This document shows positions 37,849 through 47,991 of a stretch of DNA of 64,000 bases, piece after piece. Under the pieces are notes generated by a model, which was not told the DNA's origin, did not search any database, and saw only the letters and a program-made list of their open reading frames with translations. Position 1 is the first letter of the stretch. The number at the start of each line of letters is the position of its first letter. The DNA lies in the NCBI GenBank assembly GCA_002104935.1, contig MCGT01000042.1:124001-188000 (forward strand), read 5' to 3'. Source of the DNA: Hesseltinella vesiculosa. Lineage: Eukaryota; Mucoromycota; Mucoromycetes; Mucorales; Cunninghamellaceae. Made by a program: the position numbers and the translations under genes.

Positions 37849-38883
37849 GTGACAAATTTAACATCGGTGTTTAAAACCCAATATTGATGTCAGATCGTAT
37901 GAACCACCAAGTCAACTACCTGCGCGCAGAAAATAAAAAAAAAAATAAAAAAAACACGGCGATGGTATTCAAAGGTACAGAAGATTTCGAAAAAAAAAAT
38001 TGAAGGCGCAAATACTCTCCTAGAGAAAATCTGAAAGGAAAAATGATGTACAAAAAAAAAACTGCTCTTGTTCACTTGGATTAAGCTTGGGAATGCCGTT
38101 TTAACGACAGAGTGCGCTCATCTCAAAAAAAAAAATTGGTCTCCAGGACACGCGCAAAAATGGTCAAAATCTGAACGGACACGGCGGGGACGGAAACCAA
38201 GTCATCCCAGGTTCGAAAAAAAACCCATATTTAGACATAGCAAAAAAAGCGTCAAGTTTAAGCAAATACTTGCCTTCAAAGGGAATGAAAATAATTGTGA
38301 GCGATATATTTTTCTTTATTTGGGTGGTGGATTTTTTGAAAATATACTTTCCTAAAATGTATAATTGCTACTTTTTTAGAAAGTATATTTTCAAAAAATC
38401 CACCACCCAAATAAAGAAAAATATATCGCTCACAATTATTTTCATTCCCTTTGAAGGCAAGTATTTGCTTAAACTTGACGCTTTTTTTGCTATGTCTAAA
38501 TATGGGTTTTTTTTCGAACCTGGGATGACTTGGTTTCCGTCCCCGCCTTGTCCGTTCAGATTTTGGCCATTTTTGCGCGTGTCCTGGAGACCAATTTTTT
38601 TTTCGAGATGAGCGCACTCTGTCGTTAAACGGCATTCCCTAGCTTAATCCAAGTGAACAAGAGCAGTTTTTTTTTTTTGTACATCATTTTTCCTTTCAGA
38701 TTTTCTCTAGGAGAGTATTTGCGCCTTCAATTTTTTTTTCGAAATCTTCTGTACCTTTGAATACCATCGCCGTGTTTTTTTTTTATTTTTTTTTTTATTT
38801 TCTGCGCGCATGTACTTGACTTGGTGGTTCATACGATTTGACATCATTTTTGGGTTTTAAACATCGATGTTAAAATTGTCACC
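37849..38883. repeat. 1,035-bp foldback: near-perfect inverted repeat
   Basis: The left arm (37849-38351) and right arm (38379-38883) are reverse complements of about 500 bp, roughly 96-98% identical, around a 27-nt spacer whose ends (CTAAAA, TTTTAG) also pair. Differences are mostly lengths of A/T runs and a few substitutions, more frequent at the outer ends. The left arm abuts the transposase remnant. Open frames across the arms are short and not recognised. The structure could be a long-TIR foldback element or an inverted duplication of the transposon's own 5' part. Confidence 0.93.
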
Positions 38884-39429
38884 GCAACTGAGGATATTTG
38901 CCACGCTCTTTTTGATACGGCTAAAATGGCCACGAGCGATTAGGCTTGTGATTCTGTTTTATTTGTTTTGCCATAAAAATCACAAGAAATGAAAAAGGGG
39001 CAAAAAAAACCACGGCTCAAAATAAGTTTTTATGCAATTTCTATATTAGGAATTATGAGATTTAATTATCCATCATAGAAAACAGTCGGCTGAGTGTAGC
39101 CATGTTTAAGCGCTGTGCAATGTCCCAGTGTCCGTAAAAATACATGTTACAACTTAATCGAACTATAAGTTAAATGATATTGACTGTTTAATACACTACT
39201 GGAAAAAAAAAAAACGCAGAAAGGGCATAGCAGTTTTCCTCAGATTTCTCTGGTCCAAGTCTTACCCAGCTCACATTGCCCGACACTGGAGTTGAGCTGG
39301 TTGGAATGTTCTGGGCCGAGCCAGTTTAATCGGTTTTTCATAGCTTGATAAAAGAAATCTTATTTTTAGGTCGGATTTTTCTACTTTAACCAAGGCCATC
39401 AGAATTTTTTTAGCAAAGCCATTAATCCC
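38884..39429. other. AT-rich spacer, no gene seen
   Basis: Lies between the foldback and repeat R1 copy B. No reading frame or repeat beyond short A/T runs was recognised. It may be decayed transposon sequence. Confidence 0.45.
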
Positions 39430-39790
39430 TGTCCAGATTTTGGCTGGGGAGGTATGTTTTTAAGCAAGTATGAGCTCAGAGTATGTAGCAGTAGATCTGG
39501 GACCTCACATAGTGTACAAGCGACGATCGGCGGCGATTCCATTTTTGGCGTACATTTGGCTCCGCATGAGATCGACCAAAAATGGCCAGGGGACCCTCAG
39601 GAAATTTGAAAATCGAAAAAAACGTCATAGATCACTTTTGAGCTGATGGATCCAATTCATCTTTTGTGTGGATATAGACACTACCAAGGGCTAGTGACAG
39701 TGAAAAAATCATGCTGATTGAACAAGGTTGCCCAGCCAAGGTTTGAAGAATCACAATATTCAATCTCCGATTCCCCAGCTAAAAACACGT
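39430..39790 (-). repeat. Dispersed repeat R1, copy B
   Basis: Read on the minus strand, this repeats copy A at 22280-22720: GCTGGGG..CGGAGATTG, TTGGCTGGGCAACC, TTGGATCCATCAGCTCAAAAG, CCTGAGGG, CTGGCCATTTTTGGTC and finally ATACCTCCCCAGCCAAAATC, where copy A has ATGCCTCCACGACCAAAACC. The start codon is mutated and the following frame is closed quickly. Confidence 0.7.
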
Positions 39791-39899
39791 TAAAAACGAG
39801 ACAGACGAGAAAAAATGCTCCACTGCCAAAGAAGTGATCTCACTTTTTTTGATTGGTCCGCAGTCTCCAAAAAGACGGATTTTTCTTCTTTTTCTTCCT

Positions 39900-40290
39900 A
39901 GTTCATGGTGTTGCCACAAGAAGAAACTATCCTGATGGTGTTATCAAGACCCCATTGCATCTTCATCTAGGTCCAACAAGAAACAGATAAAGGTATACGA
40001 ACTCGCCAAGGGCTCGATCATTTCGCAGTTCCAGCACTCTCCTGCTACTACCAAGATCTTATTGCCTCTTTCTCTTGGTCCATCAAGAAACAAACGAAGG
40101 TATGCAATTATACCAATGGCTCACATGGCCATCTTGGTTCTGGCCTTTTACTTTTTTTTAGATCCAACTGCTCTTGTCACAACCTGGACTAGTGGGCTGT
40201 CATGGCAAGACGATTTCCTGATGGCGGTGCTGTCCGAGCCCCACTGTCTATTGAAGTCCTTGGTGAGAAAGGAACGAGCGGGTTTGAATG
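39900..40290 (+). repeat. Degenerate direct repeats
   Basis: Blocks with CTGATGGTGTTATCAAGACC then CCATTG, and CTGATGGCGGTGCTGTCCGA then GCCCCACTG, plus an intermediate block with GATCTTATTGCCTC and GGTCCATCAAGAAAC, look like three diverged copies of one segment of about 120-170 bp. Weak and judged by eye. Confidence 0.4.
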
Positions 40291-40380
40291 CAGCACTTTC
40301 TGATGATGGCGTTTCGTAGAACTTATTGGCTAGACTTGCAGTCCAGGCGCTTCATTCAGTATGGCTTGGAGGCAGCTCTT

Positions 40381-40438
40381 GAAAGTGGTGGCACTACTTT
40401 TTTTTTTTTTTTTTATTTTTTAGAAAGTGGTGGCACTA
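40381..40438 (+). repeat. 16-bp direct repeats flanking a poly(T) tract
   Basis: GAAAGTGGTGGCACTA occurs exactly at 40381-40396 and again at 40423-40438. Between them lie only 26 bp of nearly pure T ending TAG. The arrangement looks like a target-site duplication around an inserted homopolymer. Confidence 0.85.
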
Positions 40439-40745
40439 TAGAGAATAGCATATGATCCACCATTATCCCACTCTCCCCGTGAAAAAAAAATCTAATTCAC
40501 AAAACATGAATTTGCATAAGGAAACAGCCTGAAGTTTTAATTAATAATTTACTGTGTGTGCAAATACTGTCATATCTCACAAAAAGTAAAAAAAAAAAAA
40601 AATAGGCTCGAGGCACAGCCATTACGGGTCTCCCCGGTCCCATGTTCTCACTCTCATTCATGGAGCCTTTGTGGTTTTAGAGGAGGGGGTAAATCACTAA
40701 AGGAGCAAATGCTTTTAGTTACAACGCCAACGCCCGCTCTTCATC

Positions 40746-42270
40746 TTACCCTTCAGCGGTTGCCGTTGAGTTTCCTGCATTTGCATCAGCAAACGGGTCA
40801 AAAGGATCACCGAGAACATTAGGCAGATCTGGATAGGTTTGCTGATCTTGTTGGATGTGGCTATCTGAGCGGCTAAATAGTTGGGTTGAGTGAGATTAAA
40901 ATGCAAAACTAGGATATTCCAACTCACCTAGATGAGGATTGGCCGTGTGAATCCTGGCTGATCAGAGTCTTTTCATCGCCTGTGCCGCGTGCATTGACGG
41001 ATCGCGAATTATTGGTGGCGGCATCAATCGCCCCATGTTCCAACATGTCGTCATAAGCCTTGAATGTATTGATCAATTCGCCATTGGCTAAAATCAGGGC
41101 AGCTATAAAAAACAAGGTAAAATATATGCCTGCAATTAATATGTGCATTGAACTTACAAACCAAATCCGCATCTTCACATGACTGCAAGTGGTCAGAAAT
41201 GACCCGCTGAAACATTTTACACTTGGAGTAGAATTCCTAAAAAACAAGCTGATGAGCGAATGCTTTGCAATATAGATTTTGTACCCTACTTGGATAAGGT
41301 CATTTTTCGTTATATCTTCATTCGTTGGGTCTGTGAATGATAAAGTTTGTGAAAAAAGCTGTGCATTGTTCTTGGCAAGTTCCACATCGGCCAAGATATC
41401 AGCAGGCTAGCGAGTGAATGGTCAATACGCGTTCCGGTCGAGGCATGTTCTTTCTACCTGATGGGATCCACGTGCGGGACCTGGAGCCACAGGCTGCTGC
41501 TGCTGTGCTGGTGGTATGGGGTTTCTGATGGCACCACGTCCTGTATTTGCAGTGCCGTGAGTTACCAATTCATGAATCCGACAAATGGCCCCAGCGGAAG
41601 GGTCCTGCCCGTAGACAGAGACCCAGTGCTGAAGGCACTGATGTAATCGGCTGTGCACTTCATCTTCTACTGTCTAGTTAAGAAATGGCGTAAAAATAGG
41701 CGCGCGCTCTCTCTCCCTCTCCTGATAACAAGTGCCTACCAATCTTGTTGCCAGTTTTTCCAGGTCCTCGCCGAAAGTCTTCGCGCAAATCTGGCCTAAC
41801 GACAAAGAAAAAGTTAAGAGCTTTTCTTAGTCAAGATGGTCCAATTACTTTGCATCTTGCTTCGACAGTTTTCTGACAATGCGTTCAATATCTGGTCAAA
41901 ACATTGGCGAATGAGGAAAAACTGCTTTTGTAGGTTGCAAAATGAAAACTAACCTCCAAGGAGATAACTTGAGTTTTTGAGTTTGGCAGTAGCATCTTCT
42001 TTTGCAACAACTTCCTAGCTTCCTTTGCTCCAAGTTCAGAATTATTGACGACTTCACATATTTCATACATCAAGGCCCAATCCAGTTCTTCTTGGGAAAC
42101 AGCTTTTTCTATCATCAAAAAAAGCAATGGGTGCCAATGAAAGGCAATGTTATAATATGAAATCACGTTTTTAGTTTCTATACACATCTTCCCTTTTCAC
42201 TTATAAAGGTACACTTACCGATATTGGTCGTGATTGTCGTGGGTGTCAGCTTTTTAGAAAACAGAGGCAT
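40746..42270 (-). CDS. VHS-GAT domain sorting adaptor (Lsb5/TOM1/GGA-like)
   Basis: About seven exons give an estimated 390 residues. The first exon reads MPLFSKKLTPTTITTNI. The VHS domain follows, with LDWALMYEICEVVNNSELGA, KEARKLLQKK and VISLEILNALSENC. A spacer with Ala/Gln/Pro leads to a GAT-like helical bundle (LADVELAKNNAQLFSQTLSF, EFYSKCKMFQRVISDHLQS, LANGELINTFKAYDDML). The tail carries DPFDPF, a type of motif that binds clathrin-adaptor appendages. VHS-GAT proteins bind ubiquitin and cargo at Golgi, endosomes or actin patches. The closest type cannot be decided; Lsb5 is favoured because no GAE ear is seen. The stop TAA is at 40748-40746, after NSTATAEG, reached by an intron with a CTAG/GTGAG donor. 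Confidence 0.8.
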
Positions 42271-42810
42271 GATGTTTGTATCGAGAAGATAGGAAAAAGA
42301 AAAGAACGAGCGGGGAAAACGAATCTGCTGCGTCTTTTTTACAACATAAAATTACCCAGCCAGGTCATGCTATTGTACACGAGCTAAAAAAAAAAAAATA
42401 AGGATGGCCATGGTTTTAATCACAGGCCATCCAGACCCATCGTGGTAGATTTCCAAGGCACAAGCACAGATCAAATCTTCAAACAAGGCACAACGCCGTC
42501 TGATTGCAGTGCTTGCAAAAGTCCGTGATACAGATCTCTGATTGGCCAGAGCTTGTTCATTTTTTTTCCTTCTCCATTGCTCAGGGTTTGCGGATGGCCC
42601 CCTCCCCCTCTGCATCCTGCCTACAGCTTTGGGCCAAATCTGCCTGTCAGCGACTATATCACCTGTCCCAGCATAGCCTGACATCATGCATGTATTGGAT
42701 TGCCCGTGAATATCCCCCGTCACCGTCCTCTTTGCTACCTTCCGGTCTCCATGACTCACGTTCATGGCAAAAGTCTACAATGATAGGTGAGGTATATATT
42801 TCACTTGTTA
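42271..42810. other. Spacer between two minus-strand genes
   Basis: About 540 bp. Open frames exist on both strands (for example minus 42765-42370) but none is recognisable. It should hold the promoter of the VHS-GAT gene and the 3' end of the zinc-finger gene. A last exon of the latter in this stretch cannot be excluded. Confidence 0.45.
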
Positions 42811-44582
42811 TCATGTTGACAAACAGCAAGATAAGCGTTGCAAGTAGTCTTGTCGATCAGAATCGCTTTGAAGTAGCACTTTGTTCCCATCTGATTGCCA
42901 TAGCAACGCCAAGTAGTCTAGTTCACCAGGAAGCTGGCTTTCTAGCGCTAGAAGATCATACCTTTTTCGTGCACTAGCGATATTCCAAAGAACCTTGCAT
43001 GAAATGAAATCTTTAATGGCTTCTTCTTTTGGTGGAATTTGATATACCTTAATTTCTGGGTAGTCAAAGCCATCTAATAATTTGATCACCAAATTCAACC
43101 GATGCATTCGTTCACAGTCATCTATTAAAAGGAAGATATAGGAAAGCTGCCTTTTTTTTCAGTTCTGTGTCAAGACAGACTTACCATTTTCTGTACTTTG
43201 AACCAACATGGGGAGCAACTGACGTAGCAGGTCTGGCTTAGAATCCGAGGACAGTGCTTGTTCTTCAATATTGAGTAAGCGCATATGGGCTCCTGTTGAA
43301 TGGTGCCCAATGTGGTCATAAACCTATTTGCCCATAGCACAATCAAAATGGGAGACAGTGTCAGCTGGGTTGCCGGTTTTTTTTTTTTTTTTTTTTTTTT
43401 TTTGGTCAGTACTGCTGCAAGTGATTGACGTAGGCGCTGGCAATGATCGCACGGAGAACAGGTCGACTGTGTGGAGCATAAAGCGAGAGCGAGATGGTAA
43501 AGAACAAGTGCCAGCAAGGACGTTTCTACAGGCTCCAAAGTATGTAGCTGGGCAAAAGAGTGACCAGCTTCCTCTAAGAGCAATGGATCTTGAGTCCACT
43601 GTCGCGTTAGATCTTGGCATTTCTTTTGCAATATGGGTGCAATGAGCCCATGCGACTACAATGAAAAAAAAAAAGTCAACTAACTCTGGATATTCTTTTT
43701 AAGTTTAAATACCATAGCAAGTTCCTTGATCGTCTCAGGGAGTACTCCATAGATTTGATGCAGCAGTGACAAGTAAAAAGTGTGGGCATACTTCATATCG
43801 TAAATGCAAAACAATCGAGCCAATACGACTGCTGGGATTTGGATCTGGTCTTGGTGGTGTTCACATGCTGCCATCAATACCTTGGCTGTTGCTTTTGGCC
43901 TCTGCAAGTGATAGTTCTCTATTAGCGAATTATTGAAAAAAAAAATAAGTTGGGGTATGTAAGACGCTTATAAAAATATACCCCGGGCAAGTTGCATATA
44001 CACGTCCAATGTTGAGTCGGTACTTTTGAACTGGTTGAGTTTTTCAGTCATGTCATCTATGACGACTCTCGGTTTGTCAGAGAGGTGTTGTGAGGGGAGG
44101 GCTGATCTGTCTGGTGAAATAGGCTGGACGGCAGACAAACCAAAAGGAGACGGTTTGGGCGATTTTTTGGTGTTAATTCGTTCCTGCTTCGCTTGTGGTT
44201 CACCTTTGGTTGCAGCGCCTGATATTTGCCCACGCTTTTTCACAGCGGTAAGATGCTTTGCACTCTTCACGTGAGTTTGCATTGTAGCGACATTGTTAAA
44301 CTTCTTTTTACAAGGTCGACAATAAAGATCTGACCCGTTATTTTGAGTATCTTGCACATTATTTCGTTGTGGTCCAGATGCTGGTGGTGCATTCAATACA
44401 ACAGGAATGGCATTGGTGAATCTTGATCTATTAAATTCGGTTCGTTGAAAGGGCTGCAGAAACAAGGAATCAAACACTTCAAGAGAAGTTAGCATCTGAG
44501 CAGTATATTGTTTATAGAAGCATAATTTACCGTTGAAAGCATTGGAATGTAGACCAGGGTCAGTTTCGGGGAGGGCTTCCAT
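42811..44582 (-). CDS. Unidentified protein with one U1-like C2H2 zinc finger
   Basis: Roughly five exons give about 480-500 residues. The first exon starts MEALPETDPGLHSNAF at ATG 44582-44580 and carries a C2H2 finger LYCRPCKKKFNNVATMQTHV...H of the matrin/U1-like type (C-x2-C-x12-H-x5-H), followed by a Lys-rich linker. The rest is Leu-rich and helical (for example LARLFCIYDMKYAHTFYLSL, LHTLEPVETSLLALVLYHLA, MHRLNLVIKLLDGFDYP), suggesting a folded alpha-helical domain. No catalytic motif is seen. U1-like fingers usually bind double-stranded RNA or act in ribosome or splicing factors, but that role is not shown here. The segment 44533-44457 could be read through or removed as an intron; read-through keeps the frame. 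Confidence 0.7.
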
Positions 44583-45104
44583 GATTAACGAAGTCAAGAG
44601 AAAGAAAACGCATTTTTTTTTTTTTTGGCCATGAATGAGGAAGCCTTTTTTTGGTCTCCACTTTTTTCGCTTTTGCTCTTTCTTTCGTTCCCACTGCCTT
44701 TTTTTTTTTTTTTCTTCCTTTTCGTGTGTGCCATTTCTATTTTCTCTCCCTTTACATTGACATCAATTTCGTAAACCTCCATTTAGGTTTACGTACATAG
44801 TCCAGATTTCCCATTGTTTGATGACATAGACTCTCTTGCCTTTTTCTTTCTTTCCCCTTTTTTGCATCATTTTGCTTTACGTCTATCTTTTTTTTTTTTT
44901 AACTTTTTAGCCACCTCACCTCCCCTTGATTTATTTCTACTTGTATTTTAGAGTGTATTAAGCTAATAGATTGAACAAGTTCGACTCCCTATTCCTGTAT
45001 TATTTTGCTGTTAAGCTTGCCTTCAATACTCGTGGCCTCAAGTTTTACTTCTCAGACACATCCTTCTGACCAAACCCTCCTACTTTGTTTTTCCATCCCT
45101 CTAG
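44583..45104. promoter_or_regulatory. Divergent spacer with long pyrimidine tracts
   Basis: About 520 bp between two divergent genes, so both promoters are expected here. It is very T-rich, with tracts near 44612-44625, 44700-44713 and 44888-44900. No specific element could be assigned. Confidence 0.4.
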
Positions 45105-46888
45105 ATGCATGAGCATCAGCGATTATCATCCTCTGGCTCAAGACCCATGAGAGGGCGAGGGAAAACGATAAACAGAACAAGGACTTTATCTAACGCGTGC
45201 ACGGACCGACCAGTAAAACAAGCAACTTTGACCAACACTTCAATAACAAGCAAAGCCAACGACCAGCAGCAAAAGGAAATACAGAAGCGGATTGCTGCTC
45301 GAGCTGCAAATGCTATGGCACAAGTGCGTCAACGTCAACCACGATCCGTCCTCACATGGGGTGATAAACGCAAAGTAAGTGAAAAGAAAATCAAATTGCT
45401 TGGCTCGTGCATTTTTTTTTTTTTTTGAAAAAGTGGGCTTACTTTCCTTTATCTTTACTTTTATCTGTCGCAAGGCTATCATCAAACGATACCCAGATGG
45501 AAAACAGGAAATCCTTGTCCCTCAGACCTTGACTTCGGAGCAAGAACAGTATGAGTTCCCACCACGATCAAGACTTTTGAAGAAGCTTGCCAGTTCTACT
45601 GCTGAAAGACAACGCCTCTCGACGTTACAGTGTAATGTATCACAAGCTGCACCTCCCTCATCGCCACCTGAACCTGATCAAGGCGCCTTGGCTGAATGGT
45701 TTTCGAAACGCAAAGACAAGGCCGTTTTGGATTGGATGTCCCATATCCCCCTGACTACCCCCCTCCGTCAACAACACCATCCTTCTGTCTCTTGTTCACC
45801 CCAGCTCTCTGCCAATTTTTTCAAGTCACCTTTTCATTCAGCCATCGAATTTCAAAGCAAGGCTGGTAAGTTGCTGAAGAGTCGCTACGCTGCCTTTCTC
45901 ACCACGTCTCTTCGTCATCTTTCTAGGCAGGCGATGGGCCAGGGATGAATCTACTGGTCTGTCCTCTCGTAAACAACTTTCCCCCCCTGATGAACACACT
46001 CGTGTCCATCGCATCAAACGTCACTTATTACAATACCATCGCCAGTACGTCCGTGTTACGCAATCTGCCACTATGGATTCAAGACCAAGCCATACTTATT
46101 CTTCTCACCCCCCTCGACCATCCTCCACCTCAGCCTCTGTTCATCTGGCAGCGTACCAATCACCTTCACGTAGCAACAACAGCAGAGTGACATATACCAT
46201 GCTGCACCAATGGCCACATGCTTCACCATCCTATGATGTAAACCGTAGCTCCAGCTCCCGCCTGCCTGCCCTGCATGATGAAGCTCTTCAGGCCCCATCT
46301 TCATCCAGCAACATGCTACAATTGGTGCAAATGTTCCACAAAACGCTACAGGATCAACAAGTGCGTGCTCAGCAACGGCTTAAACAGTTGGAATCACTCA
46401 TCCAAGAAGAGCGGTTCCATCGTCAGGACTTGCAACGTACACAGCAAATGACCATGGACAAGCTAGATTCGCTAATGACCCATTTTCAGCACCAGCACCA
46501 GTCGCCCCTTGCCTATCCCTATGCTCCGTCAGGATCCATATCCATGACAAGCCCGTCGTCTCCTCGGCTCCAACTTCCCCGATCCTCTTCATCACCACCA
46601 CTCCCACCCAAATCGATTGACACAGCGCAATCACAACCTATATCACCTCAAACTTTACCCGCAGCCACAACCACTTCAGGACCTACTCTGACAAATTCTG
46701 GCTTGCCTCTTACTCCATCCTCTTCTACCGATCATTGGGCCCAGCGGATATCTTCCTTGGAGCATCGGTTGGAAAATGAGACCCAGCAGCGTCAGAAATG
46801 GGAGAGGCATATGCAAGATCAAATGGAGGTTCTGCAGCATTCTTTATCTAGTCAAGACCAGATCTCACAACCGTGGAAGAACATTTAA
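45105..46888 (+). CDS. Unidentified Ser/Pro-rich protein with C-terminal coiled coil
   Basis: Three exons give about 530 residues. The N-terminus is basic (RPMRGRGKTINRTRTLS) with an Ala/Gln/Arg helix near QKRIAARAANAMAQVRQRQ, then AIIKRYPDGKQEILVP after intron 1. Intron 2 splices AAG-GCT-G|GC-AGG and restores the frame into RRWARDESTGL. The C-terminal third holds two coiled-coil stretches (LVQMFHKTLQDQQVRAQQRL, ISSLEHRLENETQQRQKWER) separated by Ser/Pro-rich sequence. The middle contains an acidic-aromatic segment around ALAEWFSKRKDKAVLDWM. I do not recognise the family. The PDGKQEILVP block is reminiscent of spindle or centrosome proteins of the CENP-J/TCP10 type, where similar G-box-like lines occur, but this is a weak guess. 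Confidence 0.65.
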
Positions 46889-47991
46889 ACCTTTGATCAT
46901 CGCCAACCCCAGTCATGTGGACTGTCTGGAGGGTTGAGTTCCTTTGTTATTATGTAGATATCATACCCATTGTCTGGAATAAATTTCCCTTGTAAACTAT
47001 TTTCAACAGCGCATACTCACAGAGACAAAAAAAAAAAAAAAAAAAAAGACGTTCTCAGCTCATCCAACTTGTGCCGATCGCTTTACAGCACCGGTACTGT
47101 ACCAGTGATTTGTCTGGGTAATTTTTGACGTGACTTTGAGAAAAAAAAAAAGGAAACAGTATAAATAAACCTTTTTATTCGATATTAGCGCACTATTAAG
47201 GATAAAAAATATGACTGACCGCTGTAAGCAAGTGGTTTTGTTATGCGAAGAAAAGAGAAAAAGAATGAAGAAAAAGCAGAGAAAGAGAAAGATGGGAAAA
47301 GCAAGGGGCGGGAGAAAAGGCGAGAATAGGGGGAATACTCAACAACGGCACGGTCCACACCGGGAATCGAAGGCACTTTGCGGATGTTGAATTTAGCCAC
47401 CGATGTTTTTTTCGGTTTGAAAAAAAAAAAGTAAATGCTGCACAGCACCTTTGTGTTATGGGATCGGTGGGAAAATTTGTATGGACGCGCAATTATAGGA
47501 AGGATGATAGTTTTGAAAATATTAGGGCGATTGGTGAAGGTCGCCCAGCCAACTTTAGCTCACTTTTGTTTTGATCCCTCCGATTTCAACTAAAAAAATA
47601 ATGAAAAACCGGCCACTTTCACCAGGGGACCCCTCAGGCGATCTGACTGAAAATCAGATCGCATTATTGGCCATAGTCAATTCGTATAAAATGATGAGAA
47701 ATGACTATGATTAAACGCTAGAAATGATTTTGAACGCACTTGAAAATCATTCGGTGGTTCGCCAATTGGTTAATGAATAACCTGTTAGTAGCCGTCAAAT
47801 GGCTGTCAAAAAATGCGGCTTTCTTTGAGTTCTCGATTTAGAATGTGAAGAAGTTTTGACCAGCAAGCACTATGGAAAAGATCATTGGCTGCTGATTTTT
47901 ATTTTTATTTTTTTTTTCTGTTGCGCCGTGACGTATGCTCTTGCTCTTTGTCCTTCTTTTTTTTTAAAAAAATAAAATCATAAAAGTATCG
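46889..47991. other. Intergenic region with R1-like motifs and a small hairpin
   Basis: Contains AATAAA near 46978, an A tract at about 47027-47047, a purine-rich stretch near 47248-47330, and R1-like words near 47542-47640 in rearranged order. A perfect 9-bp inverted repeat GCGATCTGA/TCAGATCGC lies at about 47639-47663. No gene is seen. The right end should hold the Rpn3 promoter. Confidence 0.5.

Noticed and set aside
38068..38635. ORFs of 95-119 residues inside the foldback arms
   Set aside because: They mirror each other because of the inverted repeat, include A-tract Lys runs, and match nothing recognisable.
42370..42765. 131-residue minus-strand ORF upstream of the VHS-GAT gene
   Set aside because: Ends in a poly-Phe A/T-tract artefact and shows no recognisable feature.
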